Shown piece after piece: positions 32,176-33,603 of a stretch of 33,603 nt of DNA. The notes under the pieces are model-generated. The model did no database searches. It was not told the origin of the DNA and saw nothing but the letters and a program-made list of their open reading frames with translations. A program made the position numbers and the translations under genes. The DNA comes from Phycisphaerae bacterium (GTDB lineage: Bacteria; Planctomycetota; Phycisphaerae; Sedimentisphaerales; Anaerobacaceae). The DNA is taken from positions 1 through 33,603 of the forward strand of contig JADHXR010000087.1 of assembly GCA_016782865.1 (NCBI GenBank), given 5' to 3'. Within the stretch, counting starts at the first letter, position 1; each line of letters opens with the position of its first letter.

Positions 32176-33603
32176 CACGAGGCAACGGCAGGCTCCAGCC
32201 ATTGCGGTACTTGCGCCGGATCAACTCGTCGGCCTCGGGAGCATTTGTCGCCTTCAGGGCCTTGGCGTCCCACTCGATTCTTTCGCCGAGACGCACGGCC
32301 AGATTGCCCAACAGCACCATTTCCGTGAACGGGCCCGAGTAGTCGAAACTCGACAGGGCTTTCGGCCCGCCTTTGCAGGCCTCGATCCACTCGGCGTCCT
32401 CGTTGGGCACGCGGCGGATCGTCTCGCCGACATTGGCGAATTCCTCGAGCCGGCTACCGGGCGTGACAACGATCCAGTCGTTTCCGCTTCGTCTAAATGC
32501 CATCATTCCATCGTCGCCGACAAGGATCATGTCCCACCGCCTTGGGTCGTCGAGACCGGAAGGCGCGTTCTTCTTCTTTTTGCCATCCGCTGCTCCGGCA
32601 ACAATCCTGTCCGTTCCCGACTTGAGCGCCTCTTCGGTAGCTTTCCGGATCAGATCATGCGGTGCGTTCTGTCTGCCGTCCTTGCTGCCGTCGTACCAGA
32701 CAAACTTGACCGCTGGCTGTTTGACCGCGGCCTTCGGGCCGACCGCTCCGCCCAGTTTGCCGCCGCCGGCAGATTTGCGCCGGGCGAATCGATACGTGAT
32801 TGTTGAGAAGTCGGGGCCGGTTTCGTCGGTCTTTCCGCCGGACTCGGCTTCAACCGAGAGCGGCACGCCCAGATCGAGCGCCCAATAGGGCATGTCCATA
32901 ATGTGGCATGCCATGTCGCCGAGCGCACCGGTGCCGAAGTCCCACCAGCCTCGCCAGTTGAACGGCACGTAACACGCATTGTACGGGCGCATCGGTGCCG
33001 GACCCAGCCAGAGGTCCCAGTCAAGATCGGCCGGTTTGGATTCGCCCGCCAGGCGCCGCCGCTCCTGAAGGGCCTTCTGCCCCTGAGGCCAGATCGGACG
33101 GTTGGTCCAGGTGTGCACCTCCCGCACCGGGCCGATGACCCCTGCGCGAACCAGCTCTACACCGCGACGGATTGGCTCGCCGGCGTGCGCCTGGTTGCCC
33201 ATCTGCGTTTGCACGTTGTAATACTTGGCCGCCCGCGCCATCAGGCGCGCCTCGAAGATCGAACGTGTCAGCGGCTTCTGGCAATACACGTGCTTGCCCA
33301 AGGACATGGCCGTCAGTGACGCGATTGCGTGCGTATGGTCGGGCGTGCTGACCGTGACGGCGTCGATGCCTTTTTCTTTTTCGAGCATGACGCGAAAGTC
33401 GGTGTAGCGTTTCGCGTCGGGGAAGTTCCTGTAGGTTTTGGCAGCTCGTGAGCCGTCAACGTCACAGAGCGCAACGAAGGTGCCGCCCGCCTGGGTTAAG
33501 CCTGTCACTTCGCTGGACCCTTTGCCGCCCACGCCGATTCCCGCCAGGTAGAAACGGTCATTGGCGCCCCAAACTCGTCTGGGGATATAGGTGAACGCAA
33601 ACG
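32159..33603 (-). CDS. Gfo/Idh/MocA-family oxidoreductase, N terminus outside the window
   Basis: The frame is open through the right edge; visible upstream residues FTYIPRRVWGANDRFYLAG continue into the Rossmann motif GIGVGGKG, so the start lies beyond base 33603. CDVD, STPDHTH and YCQKP (catalytic Lys motif, EKP in most relatives) follow, then WDLWLGPAP and WWDFGTGALGDMACH. An insert of some 60 residues with Lys-rich sequence lies before the last conserved block. The paralogue at 19788-21212 ends at GWTL, while this protein reads GWSL and then PLPRELGSV; the final residues are encoded by the right arm of the foldback element. Probably Tat-exported like the paralogue, but the signal is not visible. 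Predicted NAD(P)-dependent sugar oxidoreductase. Confidence 0.92.
   Translation of the reverse strand, partial: FAFTYIPRRVWGANDRFYLAGIGVGGKGSSEVTGLTQAGGTFVALCDVDGSRAAKTYRNFPDAKRYTDFRVMLEKEKGIDAVTVSTPDHTHAIASLTAMSLGKHVYCQKPLTRSIFEARLMARAAKYYNVQTQMGNQAHAGEPIRRGVELVRAGVIGPVREVHTWTNRPIWPQGQKALQERRRLAGESKPADLDWDLWLGPAPMRPYNACYVPFNWRGWWDFGTGALGDMACHIMDMPYWALDLGVPLSVEAESGGKTDETGPDFSTITYRFARRKSAGGGKLGGAVGPKAAVKQPAVKFVWYDGSKDGRQNAPHDLIRKATEEALKSGTDRIVAGAADGKKKKNAPSGLDDPRRWDMILVGDDGMMAFRRSGNDWIVVTPGSRLEEFANVGETIRRVPNEDAEWIEACKGGPKALSSFDYSGPFTEMVLLGNLAVRLGERIEWDAKALKATNAPEADELIRRKYRNGWSLPLPRELGSV

Noticed and set aside
30742..32328. Plus-strand open frame (528 codons) across the sulfatase and the foldback region
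   Set aside because: It is antisense to catalytic motifs of the sulfatase and shows no family signature; it only stays open because of codon bias.

Overview
The window looks like a chromosomal segment of an uncultured member of the Planctomycetota, probably a Phycisphaerae-type polysaccharide degrader. This is inferred from gene content, not from a marker gene: Tat-exported Gfo/Idh/MocA oxidoreductases with YCxKP motifs, a Tat-exported type I sulfatase, a secreted PQQ-type beta-propeller protein with conserved cysteines, a GH27 enzyme with a C-terminal NPCBM domain, a GH9 enzyme, and a giant secreted protein built from cadherin-like, PKD, SpaA-like and GEVED modules. No rRNA, tRNA, CRISPR array, integrase or intact insertion sequence was seen.

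Bases 3-14615 (+) are the 3' part of one giant gene; its 5' end lies outside the window. The visible part (about 4,870 residues) holds Ig-like modules, a YVTN-type propeller, an alpha/beta-hydrolase-like module (GHSRG), a transglutaminase-like module that seems to have lost a catalytic residue, a matrixin-like metallopeptidase (HExxHxxGxxD), eight cadherin-like repeats, five PKD repeats, five SpaA-like repeats split around a GEVED domain, a DUF11 domain and a C-terminal Ig-like domain. Several repeats are near-identical in DNA, which points to recent internal duplication.

Bases 14978-17670 hold a cytosolic short-chain dehydrogenase (+) and, convergent to it, a two-gene minus-strand unit: a secreted protein with two PepSY-like domains and a small helical protein that is an internal duplication. 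A strong GC-rich hairpin (17710-17733) lies between this unit and the divergent GH27 lipoprotein gene (17940-19673, +).

Bases 19788-29029 (-) form a probable operon. In transcription order it holds a secreted methyltransferase-like/PQQ-propeller fusion, a GH9 glycosidase (ATGA overlap), a sialate-O-acetylesterase-type gene broken by an internal deletion, a secreted SGNH hydrolase, and a Tat-exported Gfo/Idh/MocA oxidoreductase. Most have strong Shine-Dalgarno sequences. With the GH27 enzyme and the sulfatase they suggest extracytoplasmic attack on a galactose-containing, esterified and possibly sulfated polysaccharide; the substrate is inference.

Bases 29030-33603 hold an AT-richer stretch with an orphan type IV pilin-like gene (+), a Tat-exported sulfatase (-), a MITE-like foldback of about 165 bp, and a second Gfo/Idh/MocA gene (-) that runs off the right edge. 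The points most worth a second look are the foldback fused to the end of that last gene, the deletion-scarred esterase, a 24-bp in-frame mobile-repeat insertion in the propeller gene, the secreted methyltransferase-like fusion, and the enzyme modules buried in the giant protein.
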